From contig OZ245791.1 in the NCBI GenBank assembly GCA_965228125.1, forward strand, positions 992,001-1,056,000: 64,000 nucleotides of DNA, written 5' to 3'. Made by a program: the position numbers and the translations under genes. The stretch comes from GWF2-38-69 sp965228125 (GTDB lineage Bacteria > Verrucomicrobiota > Lentisphaeria > Victivallales > GWF2-38-69). Shown here in pieces: positions 1 through 9,722 of this stretch (the stretch's first letter is position 1; each line of letters begins with the position of its first letter). The notes under the pieces are model-generated. The model saw nothing but the letters and a program-made list of their open reading frames with translations. It made no database searches and was not told where the DNA came from.

Positions 1-1
1 T

Positions 2-1588
2 AGTTTTGCATCTTTAACTGACGGGCAAACAATAGAAATGTCTGAACTTTCTACGGTCGATATTCTTCTTAGTATTGTCGGAAACGCATCGGATATTGAT
101 TCAATAACCATAGAAGTTGACGGTAAAATATATCAAGGAACAGAAGTGTCATGGATTCCAAACGATTTTGGACAGCATCGAATTGTCGCTGAAGCCATAG
201 AGAAAAGCGGAGCCACAATCATTCTGGCTATCAATGTATGCATAGAAAAGACAACAGTTGTTCCGCAACCATCACCATCCAAAAAACAAATCATAGGTTA
301 TTTTACTCAGTGGGATGCCTGGAAAGGGGAATCCTTTGGCCTTCCAGCCAAAGGAGTTTACAATCAGCTCAATATCGATTATTCAAAATATACTATTCTT
401 AATTACTCTTTCTTTGGAGTAGCAAAAGACGGCTCTTTGCATAGCGCAGATTTTAGGAACAAAGCCATGACAGCTACAAACACCACTGCAGATCAGGAAC
501 CTGCCCCAATGATTAATGATGATATTTACAGCAGCTGGGATATCTGGCTTCTATATGGAGATGTGCAGTATGACTGGAGTACAAGCCCGGCTAAACTTGT
601 TAAAGTTGCAGACGGGGCAAAAGGTTTATTCGATCTTTGTAAAGAAAACAATGTCAAACTCATGGCTTCAATTGGCGGATGGAGTATGAGTAAGCACTTC
701 TCTGATATGGCCAATAGCGCTACTATGAAGGCCAGTTTCCTTAAAGATTGTAAAACTCTCATGGAAATGGGATTCGATGGAATAGATATAGACTGGGAAT
801 TTCCTGGCGCTCCTGGAATGAATTTCCCCGGGAAAGATTATGACTGTGCCAATTTCGTATATTTAATGAGAGACCTCAGAGCTACTATAGGCCCAGATAA
901 ACTTATTACAGCGGCTTTTAGTGCGGTTCCTGCCAGATTAAATAATTTTGACTGGAAAGCTTTATCTGCTAATGTCGACTATTTTAATATTATGTCTTAT
1001 GACCTTGAGGGCGGATGGTCTGATTTTACAGGGCATCACTCTCCTCTTTATGGCGATGAAAACTCTTTTTGCTGGAATAACACGGTTAAATTTTTAACTG
1101 AACAAAAAGGCGTAAATCCTGAAAAGATAAATATGGGAACCGGATTTTATGGAAGAGGTATAGAAACTCAGCAGGGAGCTTATCTCGGAGCACAGACTAA
1201 AAAATCAATGAAGAGTTTTTCTATTGATGGTTCTTTGGAATCTGCAGCCGATTTTGCAAACTGGGGCCTTTTCGAAGGTACACCTAATTATTCATATATA
1301 ACTAGAAATACTTCTGATTGGTTCTATCATTGGGATGATGTTGCCAAAGTCCCTTATATGACGAAAGATAATTATTTCTTAAGCTATGATAATCCTGAAT
1401 CGATAGGTTTAAAAGCTGACTATGTCAATAATAAAAACTTAGGCGGGGTTATTGTTTGGCAGGTTTTCGGTGATATGCAGTTTGAAGGCGGAGTGTCTTA
1501 TGTAAATCCTTCGGTTAAAAAATTGCCAAAGGCAAATAAGGTTACGACTCCTCTTCTGGATGTGCTTTATACTAATTTAAATAAGTAG
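2..1588 (+). CDS. Secreted GH18 chitinase, 5' end outside window
   Basis: Glycoside hydrolase family 18 enzyme, most likely an exported chitinase cleaving beta-1,4-GlcNAc polymers. The frame is open without a stop from base 2 through the ATG at 38, and the upstream codons continue an Ig-like module, so the true start and signal peptide lie left of the window. Counting from the ATG at 38: a beta-rich Ig-like module at about residues 1-70, a short linker (PQPSPSKK) near 76-83, and a TIM barrel from about 84 to 500. The barrel carries SIGGWS at 211-216, the catalytic DxxDxDxE motif as DGIDIDWE at 247-254 (E254 the acid/base) and the substrate-binding MSYD motif further on. The gene is convergent with the decarboxylase gene. 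The exact substrate (chitin or another GlcNAc polymer) is inferred from family only. Confidence 0.9.
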   Translation, partial: SFASLTDGQTIEMSELSTVDILLSIVGNASDIDSITIEVDGKIYQGTEVSWIPNDFGQHRIVAEAIEKSGATIILAINVCIEKTTVVPQPSPSKKQIIGYFTQWDAWKGESFGLPAKGVYNQLNIDYSKYTILNYSFFGVAKDGSLHSADFRNKAMTATNTTADQEPAPMINDDIYSSWDIWLLYGDVQYDWSTSPAKLVKVADGAKGLFDLCKENNVKLMASIGGWSMSKHFSDMANSATMKASFLKDCKTLMEMGFDGIDIDWEFPGAPGMNFPGKDYDCANFVYLMRDLRATIGPDKLITAAFSAVPARLNNFDWKALSANVDYFNIMSYDLEGGWSDFTGHHSPLYGDENSFCWNNTVKFLTEQKGVNPEKINMGTGFYGRGIETQQGAYLGAQTKKSMKSFSIDGSLESAADFANWGLFEGTPNYSYITRNTSDWFYHWDDVAKVPYMTKDNYFLSYDNPESIGLKADYVNNKNLGGVIVWQVFGDMQFEGGVSYVNPSVKKLPKANKVTTPLLDVLYTNLNK

Positions 1589-1617
1589 AAAATTTACCAT
1601 ATAACTGATTTCTAAGG

Positions 1618-1642
1618 CATGCGCAGTTCCAAACTGCGTATG
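1618..1642. terminator. Hairpin between convergent genes
   Basis: An 11-bp stem (CATGCGCAGTT / AACTGCGTATG, one G-T wobble) closes a 3-nt loop in the 68-bp gap between the chitinase gene and the convergent decarboxylase gene. The T-tract is weak on either side, so it is a probable bidirectional terminator rather than a textbook one. Confidence 0.55.
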
Positions 1643-1656
1643 TCTGTTATAAACGC

Positions 1657-2976
1657 CTAGACTTTAATAAAATCAGGAATGGGCTTAATGAAATTCTGGC
1701 GAAGGCTCCATGTGTAAGCACCCTGCATCGGCACCATCAATATATCGCCTTCCTTAATGCCTTCGCCGAAGTAATTATAGCCCCAGACGTCGTGAGGAGT
1801 ACATAGAGCCCCTAGAATATTGAAACTCTTCTCCTCCAAAGACGGCCTGTCCATGTTGATTATCGGAAAGTAGTCGTACTCGAACCTATCCCAGCCTATT
1901 GTGTTAGTCCCTGCATCGACTATGGCTATATCAGGTTCCTTGACATCGATTACAGTCAAAAATATCTGGACTGAATCATTACATATCCACCTGCCCGGCT
2001 CGAAACAAATCCGGCAATCGATCACTGAAAGAATATGCTCTTTTATCGTCCGGTTTATTTCCTGAGCAAAAAAAGAAATGGGTTTGGCTGGAAGGCGGTA
2101 ATGTTCTTCTCTTGTTTTCTCATCCAGAGTTTCAATGGCTTTCTCGACCATTCCTATGTTGGTTGTCTCATAGTGCATCCATTCGCCCTGTTCCGGCCAG
2201 TAGCCGCCCCCAATATCAATAAACCTGATAGCCCGACAACATTCGGTGGAGACTTCTCTGAGGACAACACCAATTTTCTTTAAAAATTCGCATTGTGTTG
2301 ATGGATTCAGATTCCAACTAGTATGAAACTGCAAGCCTTCAAAGTGGATAAATCCACATTTTCTAGTTTGCTGATAGAATTCTTCCAATCTTTCGGGGAG
2401 TATCCCGAATTTACGCCAAAGCATCTTTGGGTTCGTCGTAAGTCTTACACCGATTCGGATAGTCGTCTGCATGGATTTGACAATCGTCTTGAGTCTTTCT
2501 AGCTCACCAAAGCTGTCAACAAGTATCTTTACTCTATTGGAACTTGAAACGGCCTGAATCAATTCCTTATCCGTCTTACCGGGTCCGCTGAATACTATGT
2601 CGTCACATCCCAAAGAGAGAGCCTGGTCGAGTTCAAGCCCACTCGAGACATCCAGGCCATAACCATTTTTCATCATCTCACGGGAAAAATCAGGATGGTT
2701 ATTGCATTTCATGGCAAAGTAGAACGATGTGTCGGATAAAACTGAACCAAAAATTTCTCTGAAATCATCTGCTTTCCGCTTTAGTATCTGAGGTTCAAAT
2801 ATATAGCATGGAGCATTGTGTTTCTTAAGCAGGTCTAAATAATAGTTTCTCTTATCCAGATAGGATGCTACAATGGATTTTATTTCTTCCTGAGGAAAAA
2901 TCGGGTTATTCTCCTCAAATATAATATCAAGTTTATCCTTGATAAGTCTTTTTCTGTTTCCTGCCAACATAGCCAT
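1657..2976 (-). CDS. PLP-dependent amino-acid decarboxylase, DAP/ornithine decarboxylase fold
   Basis: Fold-type III PLP enzyme of the diaminopimelate/ornithine/arginine decarboxylase superfamily, 439 aa. An alanine-racemase-like barrel contains the Schiff-base lysine in FYFAMKCNNHP (K90), the glycine-rich phosphate loop IDIGGGY and EPGRW. The C-terminal beta domain carries ALCTPHDVWGY, where family members place the cysteine and aspartate contributed across the dimer interface. A leading stretch of about 50 residues precedes the barrel. The start ATG at 2976 lies 6 bp after the stop of the upstream DUF3857 gene, so the two are co-transcribed; an ATG at 2970 is an alternative. It is not a clear LysA orthologue and nothing nearby identifies the substrate, so I give no gene symbol. 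Confidence 0.8.
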   Translation of the reverse strand: MAMLAGNRKRLIKDKLDIIFEENNPIFPQEEIKSIVASYLDKRNYYLDLLKKHNAPCYIFEPQILKRKADDFREIFGSVLSDTSFYFAMKCNNHPDFSREMMKNGYGLDVSSGLELDQALSLGCDDIVFSGPGKTDKELIQAVSSSNRVKILVDSFGELERLKTIVKSMQTTIRIGVRLTTNPKMLWRKFGILPERLEEFYQQTRKCGFIHFEGLQFHTSWNLNPSTQCEFLKKIGVVLREVSTECCRAIRFIDIGGGYWPEQGEWMHYETTNIGMVEKAIETLDEKTREEHYRLPAKPISFFAQEINRTIKEHILSVIDCRICFEPGRWICNDSVQIFLTVIDVKEPDIAIVDAGTNTIGWDRFEYDYFPIINMDRPSLEEKSFNILGALCTPHDVWGYNYFGEGIKEGDILMVPMQGAYTWSLRQNFIKPIPDFIKV

Positions 2977-2982
2977 TCCCGG

Positions 2983-5900
2983 TTATTTCAATTTGATTAA
3001 ATACATTGAGTTCTGTTCCGATAAGAGATAGTCCTGAATATCCACTATTCTTGAGTAATCTTCGGGCGGAATAATAGACGGCCTAAGTTTGTATTCAATA
3101 ACATGATAGAATGTCGACGGTTCTTTTCCTGCTGATACAGAGCTTATATAAATAGAACCTGTCCCGCCGGGGACTGCGAAGTTACAGCTGGAGGGTTTAA
3201 TCATTACTTTTTCCGTATTGTCAGGGAAAGTTATTTTGTTTGCGAGTTTGAGATTAAGAATAGAGTCATTGTAATAAGGGTAAAACTTCTCACTGGCACC
3301 AAGGGTAAAAATTTTGGCATTTCCAAGATAGGAGTTGAAATACACAAAATCACCTTCTTTTACGCAATAATCAGGCACTTTTATTTTAAAAGTTTCTGTT
3401 CCTGGATATGTGGAAAAATCACATTTAAGGTCATCAACACTAAACGCTGACTGAGAAATTTTAGAGATGAGTTCTTTATAAAATCTAGCTTTATCTTCAG
3501 GCGTAAGAAGTGATATGAGCCGATTTTCATAGCCGAAATTATTTCCAAATAGTTTTTTCGTTATTTTGATTTCTGCACTCAAATCGGAAAACAATACAGT
3601 ATTTACAATCACATCAGCCGCAGTCTCTTTTCCTTCCGCAGGGCGTATTTCAATCGACGCCGCATCGTTTAAAAGCACTGCACATTCCCCTTCATGCCTT
3701 ACTGTCCCATAGGCTGAATACTGATCAGTGTCATTTAAATAAATCTCACTGCCCTGAGAATCTTTCACTCTTACAAGAATAGAACTAAAGATTTGTCTCT
3801 GAGGGGTATTCAAAACAGGGCTTGTCACTTGCTCAAGGTATGGAAGCGAAGAAGCGATAAGTAATTCAGTTTTGAATCCGACAGCTTTAAGCATGACACT
3901 GTAAATCAAAGCCGTATCCGCACCATTGCCGTAACCGTCCTTAAGCGTAACATCAGGCTTGGTTAATGCGTTAAAAGGCAAATCAGTAAAGGCCGGCCCT
4001 GTCATGTTAATATTAGTAGCTATGAAATTTCTTATGGCAACAATCTTGTCCTCATCGGTAGTTTTGCCACTAACGAGCTTCTCAGCCAACTGGCTGCATT
4101 TTGGATTATTAACAACAAGTTCTTCCAATGACTCCTTAAGAGAGTCTGAATAATCTTTCCAGTTTCCATCAGAAACAATAACTACGGGAAGAAAATTCCA
4201 AACCGGAGGAAAAGAGGATTCCTGTACTACCGCACTCTGATTGACAGCCGTCCATGAGTAAGTTGTCCAACCACCTTCTTCTGTCACTTTCTCGCTGATA
4301 GTGTCGGCATTTTTCTTATCTATTTTGATGTTTTGCCTATTGGAAACTTTTAATTTTACGCGGTATTCATCTACAGGATACCTGTTCCTGAAAATGAACA
4401 TATCAGAATAAAAAGGTTTATTCTTTGACTCAACTTCATATTCAATACTTATCGTAGACCCCACATCCACACCAGGCAAACTAGCCACAAGAAGCTTTTC
4501 AGCAGGATAGCGCGGCGCTGAAGCAACCCACGGGGAATCCATAACATTAATCTCTGTCGGGTCTAACTTGTAAACCTTACCAGAAGCCGAAGTAACTTCA
4601 GCGTTAACTATCTTAGCAGTCTCCCAAACAGGATTGTATGACAGCTTCATTTCCGAATTATCTTTTTTGCCATTATAAGTGAGGATTTTTGTCTGAGTCT
4701 TATACTTCTCCGTCACCGAACCGTCGGCATTCAAAGTCACATCCACATTTTGAAGCAGGATTTTGGCATCATTTTCTTTTTCTCTGGGAATCTGCAAAGC
4801 AGAAGAAACTTCATTGCCATCTGACGAACAGATAAGTCTAGTTCTGTTATTGATTTCCATGGTCTGAAGATCTTTCTTCAGCCCCAGATACTGTACAGGA
4901 GAAAACTCCACAACATTTATAAGGAATTCAGAGGACGCTGTAAGATTTCTGCCTTTTACTGAAATATCTTTGGAGAAGTCAACAGTTTCAGTATCAATAT
5001 CTCTGAATTTCGGGGAACCCGCTGCCTTTAAATTGTCAGGCAGAAGCAGATTTATCTTCTCATCATAGCCGCAGGCAACACTTGTAACTAGAGGATATTT
5101 CCTCTCAGTCAAACCTGTTTGCCCAACTATATAATTTACGATCCCAATGCTTCCGCCAAGCCATGGTAAATTCAAAGTGCTCATGTTGTCGCCTAACACA
5201 AAAGAGTTTTTTGCAGTGAACCTCAGCTTGACAGACAAATTTTCAGACATATCAAAAAGATTTGCAGGGGTAATTGTGTAATAGAATAACTGTGAATTAG
5301 GCACAGCTTTTCTCAGAATGCTTTCAAAGAAAGTTTTTCTTTCATCATTCGAAAATTTTGCAAACTGCCCCCTGTAAAGGGAATCGTTTATACCATCGAA
5401 CTTTATAACCGATTCTGCATCAATCAACCCGTCAGATGATAGAGTTCCGTCCGTAGCAATTTCTACCATATTTTCTCTTGCAGGAATTATCGGTGTCGTC
5501 TTTAAAGTATCGCCTTCCGGCTTTGCTTCCAGATAACTCCTATCGGACAAATACGCAGGAAAAATCTCTTTTGATGATTCATTTGTCGGATCCATAAAGA
5601 TCGTTTGCCCGTCTGCAAATTCCACACAACAGACTGCATGATTGAAATACGGAATAGGAACTTCCTTATCCAACTTCGGCCCAACCATAATGAGAACAGG
5701 ATATGCCTTGTACCCCGCAAGCCTAAGCATGGACACAAGCAAGGCTGCTTTATCTCTGCAAACTCCATAGCGGTTATTGAAAGTAATGTTTACGTCATGA
5801 GGTTCAAATCCCGGAGCATCTGTTTCTGTGGTTAATCCCATGTACCTAATTTGTTGAGCTACAAAATAGTAAACGGATTTTATTTTATCCAGATCGTTTT

Positions 5901-6792
5901 CTTTACCGGCAATTAGCTCCTTTACCATCTTCTTCATATCAGGAGTAGTAGCATTCAAATGCGGAAGACACAGATTCCAGTACCACTTCGATACACTTTT
6001 CCATGAATCAATTGTGCTAACTAAAACCCTCTGAACCACCGACTGTATTGGCGGCATATTAGGTTCAGGGAACATCCTTGGAACATTATGGGCCTCCCAT
6101 ACATACCTTATATTGTCACCGCTTTTGTCAACAAAAGCAGTTACTGTATCCTGTATTTTGTCCAAAACTTCTTTTTTTATTATTGGCCTGTCTTTAGGTG
6201 CAATTACTTCGTATTTGAAATGAACTACAGGAGAAGTTGATTCCAGCAATTCAAGGTCAAACCATGCATCAGGGATTATTGTTTTATATATAGTCTCACA
6301 AGTCACGTACCTTACACAGTCGCCAATCTCAAGTTCGGGAATTGTAACACTTAACACCTTGTCATCTGGATTGTATATATTTGCAAACATCTGTGAATCA
6401 TCGACCATTTCTCTGGCATTACTCTTAACATCAACCTCGCTTATTGAGCCGTCCTTTTTAATTACTTGAAGTTTCTTTATCTCAATGCGTGAGTAAGGCA
6501 ATGTGTAGTTAAAACTAATAATCTTATAATCTTCCCTTCCTTTATCCGTAAGGATTTTAAACAGAGTATCATCCCAACATTCCCCTGTTCCATCTGATTT
6601 ATAAGTGCTCTTAATATAATCATCTACAAGCACTTCATCACAGTTTGGATAACTTTCTATCGTGCAAAGTTTGGATTTCTCTATGGTTTCCTGAAGATTT
6701 AGCAGCCCTGCTGAAAAATCATCTGCCCAGAGGAAACAAGTAACTGCCATTAAAAATGCAATCAATGAGGACTTATAAAAACGCATAACCAA
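2983..6792 (-). CDS. Exported protein with two DUF3857/transglutaminase-like repeats
   Basis: A large 1269-aa protein of unknown role. A signal peptide (about residues 1-24, ending near LWADD) predicts export. The first half has a DUF3857-type beta domain (about 40-240) and a transglutaminase-like domain with the core motif YGVCRDKA (nucleophile C345), a following NHAV histidine and FMDPTNE, so its triad looks intact. A second DUF3857-like segment begins near 640-660 and is followed by a second transglutaminase-like domain. The aligned motif there reads YGNGADTA, with G957 in place of the cysteine and no matching histidine, so the second copy should be inactive. It lies between larC (21 bp upstream) and the decarboxylase gene (6 bp downstream). 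Peptide or cell-wall cross-link processing is possible but unproven. Confidence 0.85.
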   Translation of the reverse strand: MVMRFYKSSLIAFLMAVTCFLWADDFSAGLLNLQETIEKSKLCTIESYPNCDEVLVDDYIKSTYKSDGTGECWDDTLFKILTDKGREDYKIISFNYTLPYSRIEIKKLQVIKKDGSISEVDVKSNAREMVDDSQMFANIYNPDDKVLSVTIPELEIGDCVRYVTCETIYKTIIPDAWFDLELLESTSPVVHFKYEVIAPKDRPIIKKEVLDKIQDTVTAFVDKSGDNIRYVWEAHNVPRMFPEPNMPPIQSVVQRVLVSTIDSWKSVSKWYWNLCLPHLNATTPDMKKMVKELIAGKENDLDKIKSVYYFVAQQIRYMGLTTETDAPGFEPHDVNITFNNRYGVCRDKAALLVSMLRLAGYKAYPVLIMVGPKLDKEVPIPYFNHAVCCVEFADGQTIFMDPTNESSKEIFPAYLSDRSYLEAKPEGDTLKTTPIIPARENMVEIATDGTLSSDGLIDAESVIKFDGINDSLYRGQFAKFSNDERKTFFESILRKAVPNSQLFYYTITPANLFDMSENLSVKLRFTAKNSFVLGDNMSTLNLPWLGGSIGIVNYIVGQTGLTERKYPLVTSVACGYDEKINLLLPDNLKAAGSPKFRDIDTETVDFSKDISVKGRNLTASSEFLINVVEFSPVQYLGLKKDLQTMEINNRTRLICSSDGNEVSSALQIPREKENDAKILLQNVDVTLNADGSVTEKYKTQTKILTYNGKKDNSEMKLSYNPVWETAKIVNAEVTSASGKVYKLDPTEINVMDSPWVASAPRYPAEKLLVASLPGVDVGSTISIEYEVESKNKPFYSDMFIFRNRYPVDEYRVKLKVSNRQNIKIDKKNADTISEKVTEEGGWTTYSWTAVNQSAVVQESSFPPVWNFLPVVIVSDGNWKDYSDSLKESLEELVVNNPKCSQLAEKLVSGKTTDEDKIVAIRNFIATNINMTGPAFTDLPFNALTKPDVTLKDGYGNGADTALIYSVMLKAVGFKTELLIASSLPYLEQVTSPVLNTPQRQIFSSILVRVKDSQGSEIYLNDTDQYSAYGTVRHEGECAVLLNDAASIEIRPAEGKETAADVIVNTVLFSDLSAEIKITKKLFGNNFGYENRLISLLTPEDKARFYKELISKISQSAFSVDDLKCDFSTYPGTETFKIKVPDYCVKEGDFVYFNSYLGNAKIFTLGASEKFYPYYNDSILNLKLANKITFPDNTEKVMIKPSSCNFAVPGGTGSIYISSVSAGKEPSTFYHVIEYKLRPSIIPPEDYSRIVDIQDYLLSEQNSMYLIKLK

Positions 6793-6813
6793 TAATCCTT
6801 GTGTTTGTCTATT

Positions 6814-8016
6814 TTAAACTTTCGATAGAATCTCTCTGTAGATTTCCAAGTAGGTTTTTGCAAAGTCTAAACTTTTCGCCTCTACTATCTTGGAAATATC
6901 ATCCATTTCGGGTTTTACTTTATAGTTAGCTTCCCCTTTAGTGCCTGAAATCTTCACCCTAACTTCTCCGTAGGAAGTCGAAACAACTGAAGTTTTCCTC
7001 TCTGAAACTCTTCTGTTTTCTACTCTGTATCTCACTCCGAGAGTAGTAGTGTTCTTCAAAAGATAATCAGAAATTGTATCTGTCAGATCCACCGGGCATA
7101 TGATTTGAATAATGTACCCCTGCCGCCCTTTCTTCATTGTTGCTGGAATCACAGCCCAATCCAATATTCCAAGTTTAAATAAAGCGCTTGAAATATGGCC
7201 TAAAAATTCCCCCGGCATATCGTCAATATTCGTTTCTATTACAGCAATTTTATCACATGAATAGTCTTCAGAGATTTCCTCCAGTATTGAAACTCTCAAT
7301 ACATTGGCCTGTGTCGGATAACTTCTCGAACCTGCCCCATAGCCGACAGCCACAATTCTACACCCTTCGGGAGCACTCCACCTATTTACAGTCTCTGCGA
7401 GGATTGCCGCTCCGGTCGGTGTAGTTAACTCTCCTTTGACATTTGATGAACTCAACGGAATTCCTTTCAATATTTCGGATGTGGCCGGCGCAGGTACTGG
7501 CAAAATACCGTGCATTGTGTTTATCGTGCCGCTTCCGGCTGCCGGAGGAGATGAAACAATCTCGTCAACATTCAAGTGGGTTATCAGCAAAGAGGCGAAA
7601 ACAATATCCACGATTGAATCAACTGCGCCTACTTCGTGAAAATGTACGTTATTGGTTTCCATTCCATGGATTCTGCTTTCAGCTTCAGCAAGCCTGAGAA
7701 ATATTCTCCTTGCAAGATCTTTGGTATTCTGAGGAATTTTCTGTGCTGAATCAATAATCGAAAATATTTCGCCGAGAGAACAGCCATGATGATGCCCGTG
7801 ATCATGTAAATCCTCATTGACATTGACATCAAATTTTAAGGCGGTTATACCATTTTTGCTAACTTTGTTTGCGCTGACAGAAAACCCATGGCTGGCCTTA
7901 AGCGACATTATTTTTTCAAAAAACCCCCTGTAATCAGGCATCAAATCAAGAAGCGCCCCGACAAACATGTCTCCTGATATTCCCGAAAAAGGTTCAATAT
8001 ATAGAATTTTTTTCAA
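6814..8016 (-). CDS. larC: Nickel pincer cofactor biosynthesis protein LarC
   Basis: LarC (formerly DUF111) inserts nickel into the pyridinium-3,5-bisthiocarboxylate cofactor used by lactate racemase and related enzymes. The protein begins KKILYIEPFSGISGDM, the family's signature N-terminus, and has a His-rich DLHDHGHHHG stretch near residue 80 that could bind metal. Here it is a single uninterrupted frame; in some lactobacilli LarC is made by frameshifting between larC1 and larC2. I chose the TTG at 8016 because AGAGG sits 9 nt upstream and the product then begins at the conserved sequence; an in-frame TTG at 8037 adds seven residues. No larA, larB or larE is in the window, so the enzyme served is unknown. 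It is first in a leftward operon. Confidence 0.88.
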   Translation of the reverse strand: MKKILYIEPFSGISGDMFVGALLDLMPDYRGFFEKIMSLKASHGFSVSANKVSKNGITALKFDVNVNEDLHDHGHHHGCSLGEIFSIIDSAQKIPQNTKDLARRIFLRLAEAESRIHGMETNNVHFHEVGAVDSIVDIVFASLLITHLNVDEIVSSPPAAGSGTINTMHGILPVPAPATSEILKGIPLSSSNVKGELTTPTGAAILAETVNRWSAPEGCRIVAVGYGAGSRSYPTQANVLRVSILEEISEDYSCDKIAVIETNIDDMPGEFLGHISSALFKLGILDWAVIPATMKKGRQGYIIQIICPVDLTDTISDYLLKNTTTLGVRYRVENRRVSERKTSVVSTSYGEVRVKISGTKGEANYKVKPEMDDISKIVEAKSLDFAKTYLEIYREILSKV

Positions 8017-8180
8017 ACGATTTAATCCTCTTCTCAAATTTATAAAAAATAAACTTTCTTTCTAATTATACCTTTCACAGTACTTCTGCCTAAGTTTAAA
8101 TCAAAAAATTATTAAATTTCGAATTAGCTCATGCTTTGTTTATATTAATTTCCTTCAACAACCTTTACTGATAGGAAAAA

Positions 8181-8209
8181 TTGCACTATCATATTCAATA
8201 TTCTATAGT
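8181..8209 (+). promoter_or_regulatory. Candidate promoter of POT-purB-his operon
   Basis: TTGCAC (8181-8186), a 17-nt spacer and TATAGT (8204-8209) resemble a sigma-70 type promoter, 38 bp upstream of the POT transporter start. It lies in the 230-bp divergent gap shared with larC. Confidence 0.5.
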
Positions 8210-8247
8210 CTTGCATGTTACAAAAATAAAAAAGGGGGGGATTAAGT

Positions 8248-9705
8248 ATGTCTACTGAACTCGAACATCGTGGGGTGGAAAAGCCGGCAAAACCTTTCGC
8301 TCTGGTTTTCTTCATTGAGATGTGGGAAAGATTTGGCTATTATGGAATGCAGGCACTGATAGTAGTCTTCTTTATTAACCATCTCGGATTCTCTGATACT
8401 GTAGCAAACATAACCTTTGGTTCTTTTGCTGCAATGGTATACGCATTTATCAGCGTGGGCGGATATATCGGAGACAGAGTACTTGGCACAAAGAGGACAA
8501 TGCTGGTTGGCGCAATTGTTTTGGCTATAGGGTATGCCATGTTAGCTTACCATCCGGCAAAAACCATTTATTTTGCATTAGGGACAATCATAGCCGGGAA
8601 TATGATGTTCAAAGCTAACCCCTCAAGTATAGTTTCTAAGCTGTACGCCCCTGGTGATCACAGATTAGACTCTGCTTTCACAATGTATTACATGGCTATC
8701 AACATAGGCTCTTTTATCTCCATGCTTCTTTGCCCCTTCCTTCAGCAGATATACGGATTCGGGCCAGCCTTTCTTGTATGTTCATTTGGCCTGATGTTGT
8801 CCGTGCTAGGTTATATATTCTTCGGTGGTTCATTGAAAGAAATAGGCTCGAAGCCTGATTTTGAAAAGTTGCCTCTTGTTAAGTTTGCCGGAATTATTGT
8901 AGGACTGCTTATTGCTGCACTTGCAGCTTCATGGCTTCTAAAACACCTGAATATAACTACAGGACTTCTTGCCTTGGCGCTGGTGGTAACTTTCGGAATA
9001 CTTATTAAATTCATAATCACGGCTGAAACTGTAGTGATGAGGAAAAGGTATTTCGTTTGTTTTGTGCTTATTCTGGAAGCTATCGTATTTTTCGTTCTGT
9101 ATCAGCAAATGCCTACTTCTCTTAACTTATTTGCTATCAGAAACACAGACCACTTTGTATTGGGAATACATCTCCCAGGGCCTGCGTTCCAGTCACTAAA
9201 CCCATTCTGGATAATAGTTGGAAGCCCTCTTCTTGCATATATGTACAATGCCTTAGGCAAGAGAAAAAAAGACTTCTCAATGCCAGGGAAATTCGCTTTC
9301 GGAATGCTTCTTTGTTCACTGGGATTTTTAACAATTCCTTTCGCATTAAAATTTGTAGTACATGGACAAACTATCGTATCAGGCAACTGGCTCTTAATCG
9401 TTTATGGATTCCAAAGTATCGGAGAACTATTAATATCTGGCCTTGGCCTCTCCATGGTAACTAAATTAGTCCCGCAAAAAGTCATGGGCTTTATGATGGG
9501 GGCATGGTTCATGTCCTCTGCAGTAGCTATGTCGCTAGGCGGTTTTGTGGCTTCTCTTGCCAGTGTTCCTAAGGGCGATATAGGAGATCCTGCTTTGTCT
9601 ATCAATTTGTACTCGAATTTATTCCTTAAACTTGGTGTAGGTGCTTTTATAATATGTATAATTATGTTCATATTTGTACCTAAACTCAAAAATTACATGA
9701 AATAA
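8248..9705 (+). CDS. POT-family proton-coupled peptide symporter
   Basis: Inner-membrane importer of di- and tripeptides driven by protons, of the POT/PTR branch of the major facilitator superfamily, 485 aa. The family's ExxER motif is present as EMWERFGYYG (E24, E27, R28), and hydrophobic helices run through the whole length as expected for 12-14 segments. A purine-rich run (AAAAGGGGGGG) ending 9 nt before the ATG is the ribosome-binding site. The gene heads a rightward operon: purB begins 17 bp after its stop and hisB, hisH and hisA follow. Confidence 0.9.
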   Translation: MSTELEHRGVEKPAKPFALVFFIEMWERFGYYGMQALIVVFFINHLGFSDTVANITFGSFAAMVYAFISVGGYIGDRVLGTKRTMLVGAIVLAIGYAMLAYHPAKTIYFALGTIIAGNMMFKANPSSIVSKLYAPGDHRLDSAFTMYYMAINIGSFISMLLCPFLQQIYGFGPAFLVCSFGLMLSVLGYIFFGGSLKEIGSKPDFEKLPLVKFAGIIVGLLIAALAASWLLKHLNITTGLLALALVVTFGILIKFIITAETVVMRKRYFVCFVLILEAIVFFVLYQQMPTSLNLFAIRNTDHFVLGIHLPGPAFQSLNPFWIIVGSPLLAYMYNALGKRKKDFSMPGKFAFGMLLCSLGFLTIPFALKFVVHGQTIVSGNWLLIVYGFQSIGELLISGLGLSMVTKLVPQKVMGFMMGAWFMSSAVAMSLGGFVASLASVPKGDIGDPALSINLYSNLFLKLGVGAFIICIIMFIFVPKLKNYMK

Positions 9706-9722
9706 GCAGGCATCAAGGAAAA

